From NCBI RefSeq assembly GCF_002860325.1, contig NZ_PKOJ01000001.1, positions 868,001 to 932,000 on the forward strand: 64,000 bases of DNA, in the 5' to 3' direction. Under the pieces are notes generated by a model. It was not told where the DNA came from, ran no database searches, and was given only the letters and a program-made list of their open reading frames with translations. The DNA is from Neptunicoccus cionae (GTDB lineage: Bacteria > Pseudomonadota > Alphaproteobacteria > Rhodobacterales > Rhodobacteraceae). Each line of letters opens with the position of its first letter. Within the stretch, counting starts at the first letter, position 1. The position numbers and the translations under genes were made by a program. Of this stretch, positions 36,415 through 44,670 are shown one piece after another.

Positions 36415-37647
36415 TTATTGGGTGTCGTCTCTTACGAGTTCGGATAATGTCTTGGCGATCTTGAATATTTCCTTACGGAGCGGATTTTTTGCGGCAATCT
36501 CTGCCAGCGGGACGCCTTCATCCCCTGCATTTGACACCGCCTTGCCTCCGTCGGGCAAGTGATACCGGAAATCGATTTCCAGACTCTCTCCCATGCGTTT
36601 AACCCGCTGTTTACCAGACATGTCGGTAAATTTCGGGGCGCGGTTCAGGGCGAACTGGACCTTTTCGAATGGCAGGTCTTCGGCCTTGAGTGTCCGGACA
36701 AAGCGCAGGGCATTCTGGGCGCAGCGCATGTCGAGTTCAAGCACAGCGAAATACAGTTGTGCCTCTTCCAGAACTGTTTCGGACCAGCTGACCAATGCTT
36801 GCGGAACATCTACGATAACAAAGTCATAGCTGGATTTTGCAAGTGTCAGAATATTCTGGATGCCGTCCGGCTCCACGAATTCCAGCGGCAAGGCGTCAAT
36901 TGGCGAGGACAGCACATCGAGCCGGTCCTTATAAGCCGCCATAGCCTGTTGCAGCCCTGTCGCGTCTGTTGCAGCAGCGTCTGAAAGAAACTCGAACACA
37001 GCTTCAGAGCGGGGCACGTCCAGATAGGTAGAGACTGCACCGTACTGGAAATCGAAATCGAGAATACAAACTTTTTTATTCTCTTTTTCACTAATTTTCT
37101 GAAGCTCCCAGGCCAGATTGGCTGCGAAAGTCGTCGCGCCGACACCGCCGCCAAGTCCGTAGACCGGCAAAACGATTCCGCTGCGCGTTGTGTCAGCCGG
37201 AGGCATAGCAGCGCCGGGGGCAGCGACAGGCTGCGGAGCGGGAACATTGGAAATGCGTTCTATTGCGTCGTGCAACGCCCCTTCGGGAAGCGGGTAGGGG
37301 GCGAAATCATCGCAGCCCATACGCATCAACTGGTGTAGTGCAACAGTGTTCAGCTCGTTGGGGATCAGGATGACCTTGATGCCCTTGTCGCTGGCAGCGC
37401 GGATCGCATTTGCAACGGGCGTAAGATCGTTTTCGTCTTCCTTGTCTACCGCGATGGTAACAAGTTTCAGATCCTTACCGATTTCGGAATTCAATGCTGC
37501 TTCGGCAGCCTCAAACGTCAGGGCGCCCCAATTCTCGTCGAATTCGGTCTCCATATCTTCAATCAGAAGATCGAACGCTTCAATGTCGCGTGCGATAGCG
37601 CAGGCGATCACTTTATCCGCATTCTTATGTTCTGTTTCGGCGCTCAT
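36415..37647 (-). CDS. cpaE: Tad pilus ATPase-like localisation protein CpaE/TadZ
   Basis: MinD/ParA-superfamily protein of 410 aa with an N-terminal receiver-like domain (about 10-130) and a C-terminal MinD-like domain. The P-loop GLGGGVGATT at 164-173 lacks the usual lysines of the deviant Walker A, as seen in other atypical TadZ proteins. TadZ positions the pilus machine at a cell pole. ATG 37647 has ACCGAGGT upstream and avoids the extra MGWTEV leader. Confidence 0.92.
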   Translation of the reverse strand: MSAETEHKNADKVIACAIARDIEAFDLLIEDMETEFDENWGALTFEAAEAALNSEIGKDLKLVTIAVDKEDENDLTPVANAIRAASDKGIKVILIPNELNTVALHQLMRMGCDDFAPYPLPEGALHDAIERISNVPAPQPVAAPGAAMPPADTTRSGIVLPVYGLGGGVGATTFAANLAWELQKISEKENKKVCILDFDFQYGAVSTYLDVPRSEAVFEFLSDAAATDATGLQQAMAAYKDRLDVLSSPIDALPLEFVEPDGIQNILTLAKSSYDFVIVDVPQALVSWSETVLEEAQLYFAVLELDMRCAQNALRFVRTLKAEDLPFEKVQFALNRAPKFTDMSGKQRVKRMGESLEIDFRYHLPDGGKAVSNAGDEGVPLAEIAAKNPLRKEIFKIAKTLSELVRDDTQ

Positions 37648-37758
37648 TACCTCGGTCCACCCCAATGCGGGATTTTTTCCCGCTTGTATTTAAAGCGCAT
37701 AATGCGCCCATTCTTCACATAGGAAATACTTTAAAATTGTGGTAATATTTTGTTTGAT

Positions 37759-37788
37759 GCGGGCAATTTTAATGAAAACGCTGCCCGC
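37759..37788 (-). other. Inverted repeat upstream of cpaE
   Basis: GCGGGCA and TGCCCGC arms 16 bases apart lie in the 160-base gap between the OmpA-like gene and cpaE. It could be an attenuator or operator for the downstream tad genes. Confidence 0.4.
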
Positions 37789-37808
37789 ACCTGAGTAGCT
37801 GAAAATTG

Positions 37809-38450
37809 TTATTCTGTAGTGTCTTCAGTCGTGTAAGTCGTCGAAATGTACTGATCGTAGACGTATTTAGCATATTTGCCATCCAGATCCGAAGCACGCC
37901 CTTTGCGGGCGAAGCCGTAGACCTCCGTCACAGTGCGACGGTTCGCGCGGCTGGGCCCTTCCGTGAGGACAACAGGCCGGGTTTCCCCGAAGGACGCAAC
38001 AGCCTGAACCTTGCGCCGGTCGACGCCTTGACTGACAAGATAGTTTACGGCTGCAACAGCGCGCTGTTTGCCTAGACGGCGGTTATAGGCATTTGAGCCA
38101 ACCTTGTCTGTGTGCCCGTAAACGCGGAACACGATTTGTGGGTGGGCTTTGATCCATTCGGCCTGACGACGCAGCTGGCTTTGGGCGGTTGCGTCCAAAG
38201 CAGCGGAGTTAAAGGAAAAATTGATCTGTGCCGGTGCTTCAGCAGCGAATTTGCGCGTCAGATTGGCCGCCATCGTGCCAAGTTGGCCCGACAGGATTGC
38301 AACGTTATGAGCCGTTGAAACGCCCAGATTGGCATCGTTGATCTCGGCCCCAGCTTCCGGCCCCAGATAGGCGAAAGAGTTGTCGCTGACCGAACAACCG
38401 GCGAGCAGGAGAGCCACAACGGCGGAGGAGGTGATTGATACAGTTTTCAT
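37809..38450 (-). CDS. OmpA-like lipoprotein in the Tad locus
   Basis: A 213-aa lipoprotein (SSAVVALLLAGCSVSDNS) with a C-terminal OmpA/MotB peptidoglycan-binding domain (NFSFNSAALDATAQSQLRRQAEWIKAHPQIVFRVYGHTDKVGSNAYNRRLGKQRAVAAVNYLVSQGV). It occupies the place where CpaD/RcpB is found in other Tad loci, between the secretin and TadZ, so a role in anchoring the secretin to the wall is likely. Five bases from cpaC. Confidence 0.88.
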   Translation of the reverse strand: MKTVSITSSAVVALLLAGCSVSDNSFAYLGPEAGAEINDANLGVSTAHNVAILSGQLGTMAANLTRKFAAEAPAQINFSFNSAALDATAQSQLRRQAEWIKAHPQIVFRVYGHTDKVGSNAYNRRLGKQRAVAAVNYLVSQGVDRRKVQAVASFGETRPVVLTEGPSRANRRTVTEVYGFARKGRASDLDGKYAKYVYDQYISTTYTTEDTTE

Positions 38451-38455
38451 CTGTC

Positions 38456-39865
38456 TTACTCCATCACATAGCCGTAAGAACCGGTGAAGTCCTGAGAGGA
38501 CACGGAACCTGTGGCGCGTTTCACGTTGTTACCTTTGCGGTTGCCAGTGACATTCCCCAAGAGGAACAGTTCGCTCTCGTTCGGGATCTTCACACGGTCG
38601 GTCGGCAGGCTGAGGCTGTCTCCGTCCACGGGCGTTACAAGGTGTGGCGTTACGATCACAACCAGCTCACTTTGGTCGCGGGAATAATTGGCACTGCGGA
38701 ACAGGGCGCCAAGGATCGGCACATCACCAAGCCACGGCACTTGAGACGCGGCGTCGGTAAAGTTGTCCTGCAGCAGGCCTGCGATGGACATGCTCTGACC
38801 GTCGCGCATCTCTACAACAGTGGTTGCCTCGCGTTTGGAAAACGCCGGAATGACAGAGCCGCTGACCGTAACGGATTGAGTCGGGTCCAGTTCGGAAACC
38901 GCGCTTTCAATCGTCAGGTTGATCAGGTCGCCGTCCACCACGATGGGCTTGAATTTCAGTTCAATACCAAAGGGTTTGTATTCGATTGTGATGCCGTCGC
39001 CGTCAGCAACGGGAACAGGGAATTCACCACCTGCAAGGAAGCTGGCTTCGTTGCCGGAAATGGCCACAAGGTTCGGTTCGGCCAGTGTGCGGACCAGACC
39101 CTTGGTTTCCAGTGCTTCCAGCATCAGGTTGATTGCCAGATCACCCGAGGAGAAGCCCAGAGAGAAGGCGCCCTGTTGACCTGTTGTGGCAACGCCAACC
39201 CCTGTGGTGGTCGGAGTTTGCAACAGCGAACCGGTGCCGATTTGGGCAACCGGGCTGCCACCTGTAATATCGACGCCGATACTGGCGGAAAGGTTTTTGG
39301 CAACACTGCGTTGCATTTCTGCAAAGCGGACTTTCAACATAACCTGTTGCGAGCCGCCGACTGTCATCAGGTTGGTGACGCGTTCAGGGGCATAGCGTTC
39401 TGCCAGATCCAGCGCCCGTGCCAGTCTCTGTTTGCCCGAAACGCGGCCCGAAAGGACGATACCGTCGTTGGCTGTGCGCACTTCGATCGGCTCACGGGGA
39501 AGAATTTCCCGAAGCCGCTCTTTAAATTCCGCCAGATCAGGGGAGACGTGCACATCTACGTTGGTAATCAGCTTGCCGTCTGCGGCCAGCAGGGTCAGAG
39601 TCGTTCGGCCAGGGGATTTCCCCAGAACATAAATGGTCCTATCCGACAGTGTCGCAATGTCTGCGATACCCGGATTGGCCACTGATAGTTCTGCGAAGGG
39701 CTGGTCGGATTCCATGACGATGGCACGGTTTACCGATACTTTAATACTACTTGTGGTCGCGCCACGCATGATTTTCAGCACGTTCTGCGCTGCTGCCGGT
39801 GGTGCGACGAAGCCGGTTGTGCATATGCCCAACAGGCCTGCTGTTAACAGGTTTTTAATACTCAT
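38456..39865 (-). CDS. cpaC: Tad pilus outer-membrane secretin CpaC/RcpA
   Basis: Secretin of 469 aa forming the pilus pore. It has a signal peptide (LLTAGLLGICTTGFVAPPAAAQ), an N-terminal pilus-secretin domain (SDQPFAELSVANPGIADIATLSDRTIYVLGKSPGRTTLTLLA), a BON-like segment (LREILPREPIEVRTANDGIVLSG), and the conserved secretin domain ending VPWLGDVPILGALFRSANYSRDQSELVVIVTPHLV. Preceded by a 223-base gap containing a terminator for cpaB. Confidence 0.97.
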   Translation of the reverse strand: MSIKNLLTAGLLGICTTGFVAPPAAAQNVLKIMRGATTSSIKVSVNRAIVMESDQPFAELSVANPGIADIATLSDRTIYVLGKSPGRTTLTLLAADGKLITNVDVHVSPDLAEFKERLREILPREPIEVRTANDGIVLSGRVSGKQRLARALDLAERYAPERVTNLMTVGGSQQVMLKVRFAEMQRSVAKNLSASIGVDITGGSPVAQIGTGSLLQTPTTTGVGVATTGQQGAFSLGFSSGDLAINLMLEALETKGLVRTLAEPNLVAISGNEASFLAGGEFPVPVADGDGITIEYKPFGIELKFKPIVVDGDLINLTIESAVSELDPTQSVTVSGSVIPAFSKREATTVVEMRDGQSMSIAGLLQDNFTDAASQVPWLGDVPILGALFRSANYSRDQSELVVIVTPHLVTPVDGDSLSLPTDRVKIPNESELFLLGNVTGNRKGNNVKRATGSVSSQDFTGSYGYVME

Positions 39866-40035
39866 GTGATCCTGCCTCTCTGAACCACTACTGCTTTGAT
39901 CCGGGTCTTTGCTGCCCGATTATTACCGAGCACACTGCGTCAAATGGGTTTTATTATCAAGATTCAATATTTTGTAAGGGCCAGTGTATGTTGAAACGGG
40001 GCAACAGTGTCACAGTTTTATCCTTGATCTCATAG

Positions 40036-40060
40036 CAAAACGGGCGCCGAAGCGCCCGTC
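40036..40060 (-). terminator. Intrinsic terminator between cpaB and cpaC (TTCG tetraloop)
   Basis: On the minus strand ACGGGCGC pairs with GCGCCCGT around TTCG, followed by TTTT. It lies 29 bases after the cpaB stop, so cpaB may be transcribed apart from cpaC and the rest. Stable UUCG loops are common in terminators. Confidence 0.8.
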
Positions 40061-40088
40061 TGTCTGTTGCAATCGAGTGTTTGCGGGA

Positions 40089-40931
40089 TCAGTTGGAGCA
40101 GGGGATCGGGATTTCGATCACTTCGGCACCACGGCGGGTTTTGATGGTGCAGACCTCTTTTTCGACCAACTTGATCTCTTCGCGGCCAAGTAGATCGTCC
40201 TTGGTGATCTCGATCTGCTCGGAGGTGGTTTCGTCATCGATGCCGCGCAGGGACAGCAGCAGCTTCCCGGTGGATTGGGCCTGAACCAGTGCCGCAATGG
40301 TTTTCACATTGGCGGCGACGGTCACTGTGCGTGCCACGGTCGGGCGGTTTCGGGTTGCATCGGCCTGCTGGTCGATTGCGATCAGTTCCAAGCCGTTCAG
40401 GATCAGTTTCGTCACGGTTTCTTTTTCCGTCGTACCGGTCCAGTAGACATCAACCTTGTCGCCGGGGCGCAGGAAGCCGGATACACCGGAGGCCACATCA
40501 ACGCGGATTGCAAAGGCGCGCATCCCCTTTTTCAGACGGGACGACACGCCCGCATCTTCGCCGAGGCGGGTCACTTTGGAAGCCAGAATAGCCTCGCCCG
40601 GAACCATTGCCTGTAGCACGGTACGGAATTCGCCGTCGTCTTCTCCGCTACCCATCAGAGCTTCCAGTTCGGAAAAGGAGTTTTCCGGAACGGCTGCCAC
40701 TGGAAATTCCACCGCTTTAACATCTTCTTCTGTCAGCGGTTTGCCGTATTCAAGTTCGTTCGCTGCGACATAGACTGTCTTCAGGTCGATCTTCTGGATT
40801 GTCGGCGTGTTCTTCTGTGCGAGAGCCGCTTCATATTGATTGAAACGCTCCATCGCCATGTAAACGGCGCCACCTGCTATGGCGACCCCCATAATTAGCA
40901 CTAATGCAAAAACCATACGCATTTTCTTCAC
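40089..40931 (-). CDS. cpaB: Tad pilus assembly protein CpaB/RcpC
   Basis: Periplasmic, membrane-anchored protein of 280 aa with an N-terminal helix (MVFALVLIMGVAIAGGAVYMAM) and a SAF domain (VYVAANELEYGKPLTEEDVKAVEFP, then GFLRPGDKVDVYWTG). CpaB/RcpC works with the secretin in pilus assembly. A cysteine pair closes the protein (CTIKTRRGAEVIEIPIPC). Flanked by the Flp pilin gene upstream and a terminator downstream. Confidence 0.95.
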   Translation of the reverse strand: MKKMRMVFALVLIMGVAIAGGAVYMAMERFNQYEAALAQKNTPTIQKIDLKTVYVAANELEYGKPLTEEDVKAVEFPVAAVPENSFSELEALMGSGEDDGEFRTVLQAMVPGEAILASKVTRLGEDAGVSSRLKKGMRAFAIRVDVASGVSGFLRPGDKVDVYWTGTTEKETVTKLILNGLELIAIDQQADATRNRPTVARTVTVAANVKTIAALVQAQSTGKLLLSLRGIDDETTSEQIEITKDDLLGREEIKLVEKEVCTIKTRRGAEVIEIPIPCSN

Positions 40932-40963
40932 CCGCTCTTCTTGTATCTGATTACTCGATTGAA

Positions 40964-40985
40964 CTCATTTAATCGGTTGAGTTGC
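40964..40985 (-). other. Inverted repeat upstream of cpaB
   Basis: AACTCA and TGAGTT separated by 10 A+T-rich bases, in the leader about 35 bases before the cpaB start. Possible operator; no matching regulator recognised. Confidence 0.35.
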
Positions 40986-41160
40986 GACCTGTGGCAGCGC
41001 GCGATTATGTGCAAGCGGCCTTTCAAGCTGTTGTTCAGGAGTATCGTTTGGCGCACTCCGTGAACATCTGAACTGTTCCACCAAAAAAAAGCGCGACCCG
41101 ATCAATGATCGTTCGCGGCATACAAATCTTTTTGTTTTGCTGCCGCCTGGCGCGGTGGAG

Positions 41161-41185
41161 AGCGAAGGGCCGCCGGCCCTTCGCT
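41161..41185 (-). terminator. Hairpin after the Flp pilin gene
   Basis: AGCGAAGGGC and GCCCTTCGCT form a perfect 10-bp stem around CGCCG, 15 bases after the pilin stop. There is no T-run, which suggests an mRNA-stabilising or partial terminator that lets the pilin exceed cpaB expression. Confidence 0.65.
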
Positions 41186-41200
41186 ACAGCATCAGTCAGC

Positions 41201-41374
41201 TTACGATACGGAAGTCGCGGACAGCTGAGTGTTGATGTCGGAGGCCAGATCTTCCATGCCGCCGCGGATCGCTGTCACAACAACGCCACCAACCAGAACC
41301 AGTGCAGCTGTCAGAACAACCCAGTCTACAGTTACAGCGCCGTCTTCGTCTTTTGCAAATTTAAACAGTTTCAT
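41201..41374 (-). CDS. flp: Flp-type (type IVb) pilin-like protein
   Basis: A 57-aa prepilin-like protein. The basic leader MKLFKFAKDEDG ends at the predicted peptidase site G12/A13, followed by AVTVDWVVLTAALVLVGGVVVTAI as the pilin helix and a short tail. Flp pilins have G-x4-E-Y here; this protein has Asp17-Trp18 at positions +5/+6. The ATG at 41374 sits behind TTGGAGGG; an in-frame upstream start would lose that site. Location upstream of cpaB supports a pilus role. It is either the major pilin or a minor variant. Confidence 0.85.
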   Translation of the reverse strand: MKLFKFAKDEDGAVTVDWVVLTAALVLVGGVVVTAIRGGMEDLASDINTQLSATSVS

Positions 41375-41726
41375 TTTTGAACCCTCCAAGGTCACATTTA
41401 AGTTTTTCTCTTAGACCCGGCTAATTGGGAGAGCGTTCTCGTCAATGCTCGGCCCGTCGTGTCTATGAAGCTATTTATACTGGGAAATGTGACCACAGTT
41501 TGGCGCATAAACTTCGAATTTATAGGATTTTCACTTTTTGTCGCAGTAAGTCGAAATTCCCTTATTTTACGATACTTTACTTGTGAAATTTTTTCTGGAA
41601 CCGGCGGTTTTTTGCAGGGTGGGAAGGACTTTTCGACAAAAAAGCCACAGTTAAAACACACAATCTTCTAGCTTTGCGGCTGCTTTTTTGCGATTCCTAG
41701 GAAAACAAAATCAAAAGAGCAGAGCA
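41375..41726. other. A+T-rich divergent intergenic region
   Basis: About 350 bases between the Flp pilin and the lytic transglycosylase, clearly richer in A+T than its surroundings. It should hold both promoters. I see no coding frame with a ribosome site or family feature and no strong hairpin. Confidence 0.6.
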
Positions 41727-42587
41727 GTGACAGGTATTCCCGCATTCAAAGCGGTGTGTTTGGCCGGAGCAATCAGTCTTGCCGGAGCACTCGCCCCGAC
41801 AGCAAGCGCACAAGGCATCACGTTCAAGAAGGTGGGCGTTCCCGGCAAGACCTCGGGCAAGCGCATTAACGTGCAGATCACGCCTGAAGAAGACTATTAT
41901 AAACGTCTCCACCGCGAAAAGATGGAAAACCAGAAGGCAGGGGCTGCCGCGGATAAAGCAGGCGTTGCGGTTGCAGCTGTAAAACCGACAGACCTGCAGG
42001 ATTGGTTCTGGGACGAAAATTCGCCACTGATTACAGCAGCGGCTTCCGGACGGCTGGAAAAAGCGCTGCAAAGCCTGAACAAGAATCCCGGACATTCCGC
42101 ACGCCTGTCGCCCAATATCGGGCACATGCAATCGCTGGCAGATAAATATGGTGGCAATATCCTGCTTGCGACTTTGGGCAAGAATGTATCGCCAGCATTC
42201 GTACTGGCTGTAATCGGTGTGGAATCAGCCGGACGTGCCGATGCGGTCAGCGGGGCAGGGGCTGTGGGGCTGATGCAGCTTATTCCTGACACCGCCGCAC
42301 GTTTCAATGTAACGGACAGCACCGATCCGGCCCAGAATATCAAGGGTGGCTCGGCCTATCTGGACTGGTTGTTGGACGAATTCGACCGTGACCCGCTTCT
42401 TGCGCTTGCAGGTTACAACGCCGGCGAAAATGCCGTGAAAAAGCATCTTGGCGTGCCACCCTATCCCGAAACCCGTGCCTATGTGCCCAAAGTGGTCGCA
42501 GCATGGCAAGTCGCCCGCAGCTTGTGTATGACGCCGCCCAAATATGTGACAGACGGATGCGTCTTCAAAACAAGAGCCAGTAAATGA
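41727..42587 (+). CDS. Lytic transglycosylase domain protein (SLT family)
   Basis: Periplasmic peptidoglycan lytic enzyme, 286 aa. Signal peptide MTGIPAFKAVCLAGAISLAG and on to ASA, then a low-complexity linker, and the SLT domain with the catalytic glutamate in VIGVESAGRADAVSGAGAVGLMQLIPDTAARF and the closing ALAGYNAGENAVKKHLG. GTG 41727 gives the cleanest signal peptide; TTG 41688 is the longer option. Its TGA overlaps the next gene's ATG (ATGA), tying it to the UbiA fusion gene. It could open the wall for the pilus or belong to the envelope-sugar cluster. Confidence 0.9.
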   Translation: MTGIPAFKAVCLAGAISLAGALAPTASAQGITFKKVGVPGKTSGKRINVQITPEEDYYKRLHREKMENQKAGAAADKAGVAVAAVKPTDLQDWFWDENSPLITAAASGRLEKALQSLNKNPGHSARLSPNIGHMQSLADKYGGNILLATLGKNVSPAFVLAVIGVESAGRADAVSGAGAVGLMQLIPDTAARFNVTDSTDPAQNIKGGSAYLDWLLDEFDRDPLLALAGYNAGENAVKKHLGVPPYPETRAYVPKVVAAWQVARSLCMTPPKYVTDGCVFKTRASK

Positions 42588-44005
42588 CCAATAAAAGACC
42601 GCTTGCCGTAGATATCGACGGCACCTTCCTGAAAACAGATATGCTGTTTGAGGGGTTCTGGCTTGCGATGGGCAAACAGCCCCTGAAAACAATAAAGACC
42701 GTTTTCCGCCACTTTAATGACCGTGCCCGTCTGAAGCGCGAGATTACCGAGCTTGCGGATGTGAACGTCGAGTTGTTGCCGGTCAATCCCGATATCAAGG
42801 CCTATATGGAAGAAGCCCGTGCCGACGGGCGGGAGGTGATTTTTGCTTCTGCCAGTGACGCGACCCTTGTGCAACGGCTTGCCGAACACCACGGGGTAGA
42901 AGGGGATCACATCGGTTCGGACGGAGAAGTGAACCTGAAAGGGGAAGCCAAGGCGGCCGCTCTGAATGCCCGTTTCGGCGAGGGGCAATACGCCTATGCC
43001 GGAGATCAGAAGCTCGACTTCAAAGTCTGGAAATCCGCTGGCGAAGCGATTGTTGTCGGGCGCCACCCATCAGTGGTGCGACAGTTGAAAGAGGACGGGG
43101 TGGACGTCGTGCAGGTCAGGAAGTCCTGGTCCCGCCGGTCCCTCGCTATGGGGTTGCGGCCCCATCAATGGGTCAAGAACGCGCTGCTGTTTCTGCCGCT
43201 GATAGCCGCCCATTCCCTTGATCCGCTGTCGATCATGCGGGTAATACTGGCGATCGCTGCTTTTTCGGCTGCTGCTTCTTCAATCTATATCGTAAATGAC
43301 CTGCTGGATCTGGAAGCAGACCGCCAGCACCCCAAAAAACAGTTCCGCCCGCTAGCCTCTGGTAATGCGCGCATTCCCGATGCCATGTTGATGAGCTTTG
43401 CGCTCGGAGTGTTTGCGCTTGGGGTCGGGTTTATCCTCGGCTGGGCGCTCCTGGGGGTGATTGCGCTCTATATGCTTTTGTCCCTGTCTTACTCTTTAAA
43501 GCTGAAGAAAATGCGCTGGGTCGATATTGCCACCCTTGCGGCCCTTTATACCCTGCGGGTGATCGCTGGCGGGCTTGCCGCGCAGGTTGCGGCCTCTGGT
43601 TGGCTGGTCGGTTTCATCTTCCCGACCTTCCTTGCCCTTGGGTGTGTGAAGCGCCTGACCGAACTGACCCTTGCGAAATCGGATGGCAAGGTGCCCGGAC
43701 GGGGCTATCGCAAATCGGACCGCGAGGATCTGGTGAATGTGGCAGGTCTTGGCGTGTTCTTCTCGCTTTTGGTGTTCCTGATGTACACATTTAGCGGAAC
43801 GGCAAAGATGCTGTATCAGGATATCTGGATGCTGCGCCTTGCGATCATTCCCCTTGCGTTGTGGCAGATCCGTATGGTGCTGCTCGGCTGGCAGGGGAAG
43901 CAGGATTATGACCCGATTGTTTTCGCCATGCGGGATAAATCCGGCATCGCAATCATCGCAGTAACGGTGCTGATCCTGTTCTACGCCGCTGGCGATTTCG
44001 CCTGA
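42584..44005 (+). CDS. HAD phosphatase - UbiA prenyltransferase fusion (DPPR synthase-like)
   Basis: Two-domain 473-aa protein. Residues 1 to about 185 are a HAD hydrolase: LAVDIDGTFLKTD (DxDGT), ASASDATLVQRLAE and YAGDQKLDFKVW. Residues about 190-473 are a polytopic UbiA-family transferase: LRPHQWVKNALLF, YIVNDLLDLEADRQHPKKQFRPLASG (the NDxxDxxxD site) and CVKRLTEL. This UbiA part resembles decaprenyl-phosphate phosphoribosyltransferase (mycobacterial Rv3806c). The fused HAD domain could remove the 5-phosphate from the product. With DprE1/DprE2-like genes nearby, the predicted pathway leads to polyprenyl-phosphoryl ribose then arabinose. Confidence 0.87.
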   Translation: MTNKRPLAVDIDGTFLKTDMLFEGFWLAMGKQPLKTIKTVFRHFNDRARLKREITELADVNVELLPVNPDIKAYMEEARADGREVIFASASDATLVQRLAEHHGVEGDHIGSDGEVNLKGEAKAAALNARFGEGQYAYAGDQKLDFKVWKSAGEAIVVGRHPSVVRQLKEDGVDVVQVRKSWSRRSLAMGLRPHQWVKNALLFLPLIAAHSLDPLSIMRVILAIAAFSAAASSIYIVNDLLDLEADRQHPKKQFRPLASGNARIPDAMLMSFALGVFALGVGFILGWALLGVIALYMLLSLSYSLKLKKMRWVDIATLAALYTLRVIAGGLAAQVAASGWLVGFIFPTFLALGCVKRLTELTLAKSDGKVPGRGYRKSDREDLVNVAGLGVFFSLLVFLMYTFSGTAKMLYQDIWMLRLAIIPLALWQIRMVLLGWQGKQDYDPIVFAMRDKSGIAIIAVTVLILFYAAGDFA

Positions 44006-44148
44006 GCACTCTCACAAGGAACCAGACGCTGAAGGCTCAAACCCGTTGCGAGGCTCCGTGTACCTGTCGCAGCCGGATGAAATTTCCGATCTGAAGCGGT
44101 TTTTGTGGTACACTTGCCCTCATAGAAACTGCAACGGGAGGGCTGGCT

Positions 44149-44640
44149 TTGAAATACGGATTAACTATGGTCTTCGGCTTGGTGCTTGGGATCGCGCCAC
44201 ATGCACAAGCGCAACAACTGGAGCTTTGGGGGACCGCTGGCGGCTGGGAAGTCCTGATCGATCCCTCGCTGGGGGACGGATGTCTGATTCAGGCAGAGTA
44301 CAATGACGGCTCTGTGGTGCGGATCGGATTCGACCGGCTCGAAGGCGGCGCATATGTGACCGTCTTTAACGACGCGTGGGGCGATATCGAGGAAGACGCT
44401 ATTTATCCGATCTCTTTTTCCCTCGACGGGCAGGTTTATGACGGCGAGGCGGTAGGTATCTATCTGGAAAATATTCCGGGCGCGGATATTGCCTTTACGA
44501 ATGCTGATTTCCTTTGGGATATTGCCAAGCGATATACAATGACACTCTATTCCGAAGAGGGTGAGGTTATGTCCATCGATCTGGACGGGAGCTATGTTGG
44601 GCTTGAGGCCGCGCTGGAATGTCAAGACGAAGTCGGCTAG
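44149..44640 (+). CDS. Secreted protein of unknown function
   Basis: A 163-aa protein with signal peptide (MKYGLTMVFGLVLGIAPHAQA) and an acidic mature part rich in Gly, Asp and aromatic residues (ELWGTAGGWEVLIDPSLGDG, GFDRLEGGAYVTVFNDAWGD). One cysteine near each end (GDGCLIQAE and ALECQDE) could form a disulfide. TTG 44149 has GGGAGG upstream; ATG 44167 is the fallback. Similar small periplasmic proteins are common in roseobacters, but I assign no function. It lies between the UbiA fusion and the convergent dprE2-like gene. Confidence 0.78.
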   Translation: MKYGLTMVFGLVLGIAPHAQAQQLELWGTAGGWEVLIDPSLGDGCLIQAEYNDGSVVRIGFDRLEGGAYVTVFNDAWGDIEEDAIYPISFSLDGQVYDGEAVGIYLENIPGADIAFTNADFLWDIAKRYTMTLYSEEGEVMSIDLDGSYVGLEAALECQDEVG

Positions 44641-44670
44641 CCAGCAAAGCTGCACAGATCCGGTACATTG

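Noticed and set aside
38435-39685. 416-codon plus-strand frame opposite cpaC
   Set aside because: Antisense shadow of the secretin gene; no ribosome site or motif.
41398-41661. 87-codon minus-strand frame upstream of the Flp pilin
   Set aside because: A+T-rich promoter DNA; no ribosome site or recognisable features.
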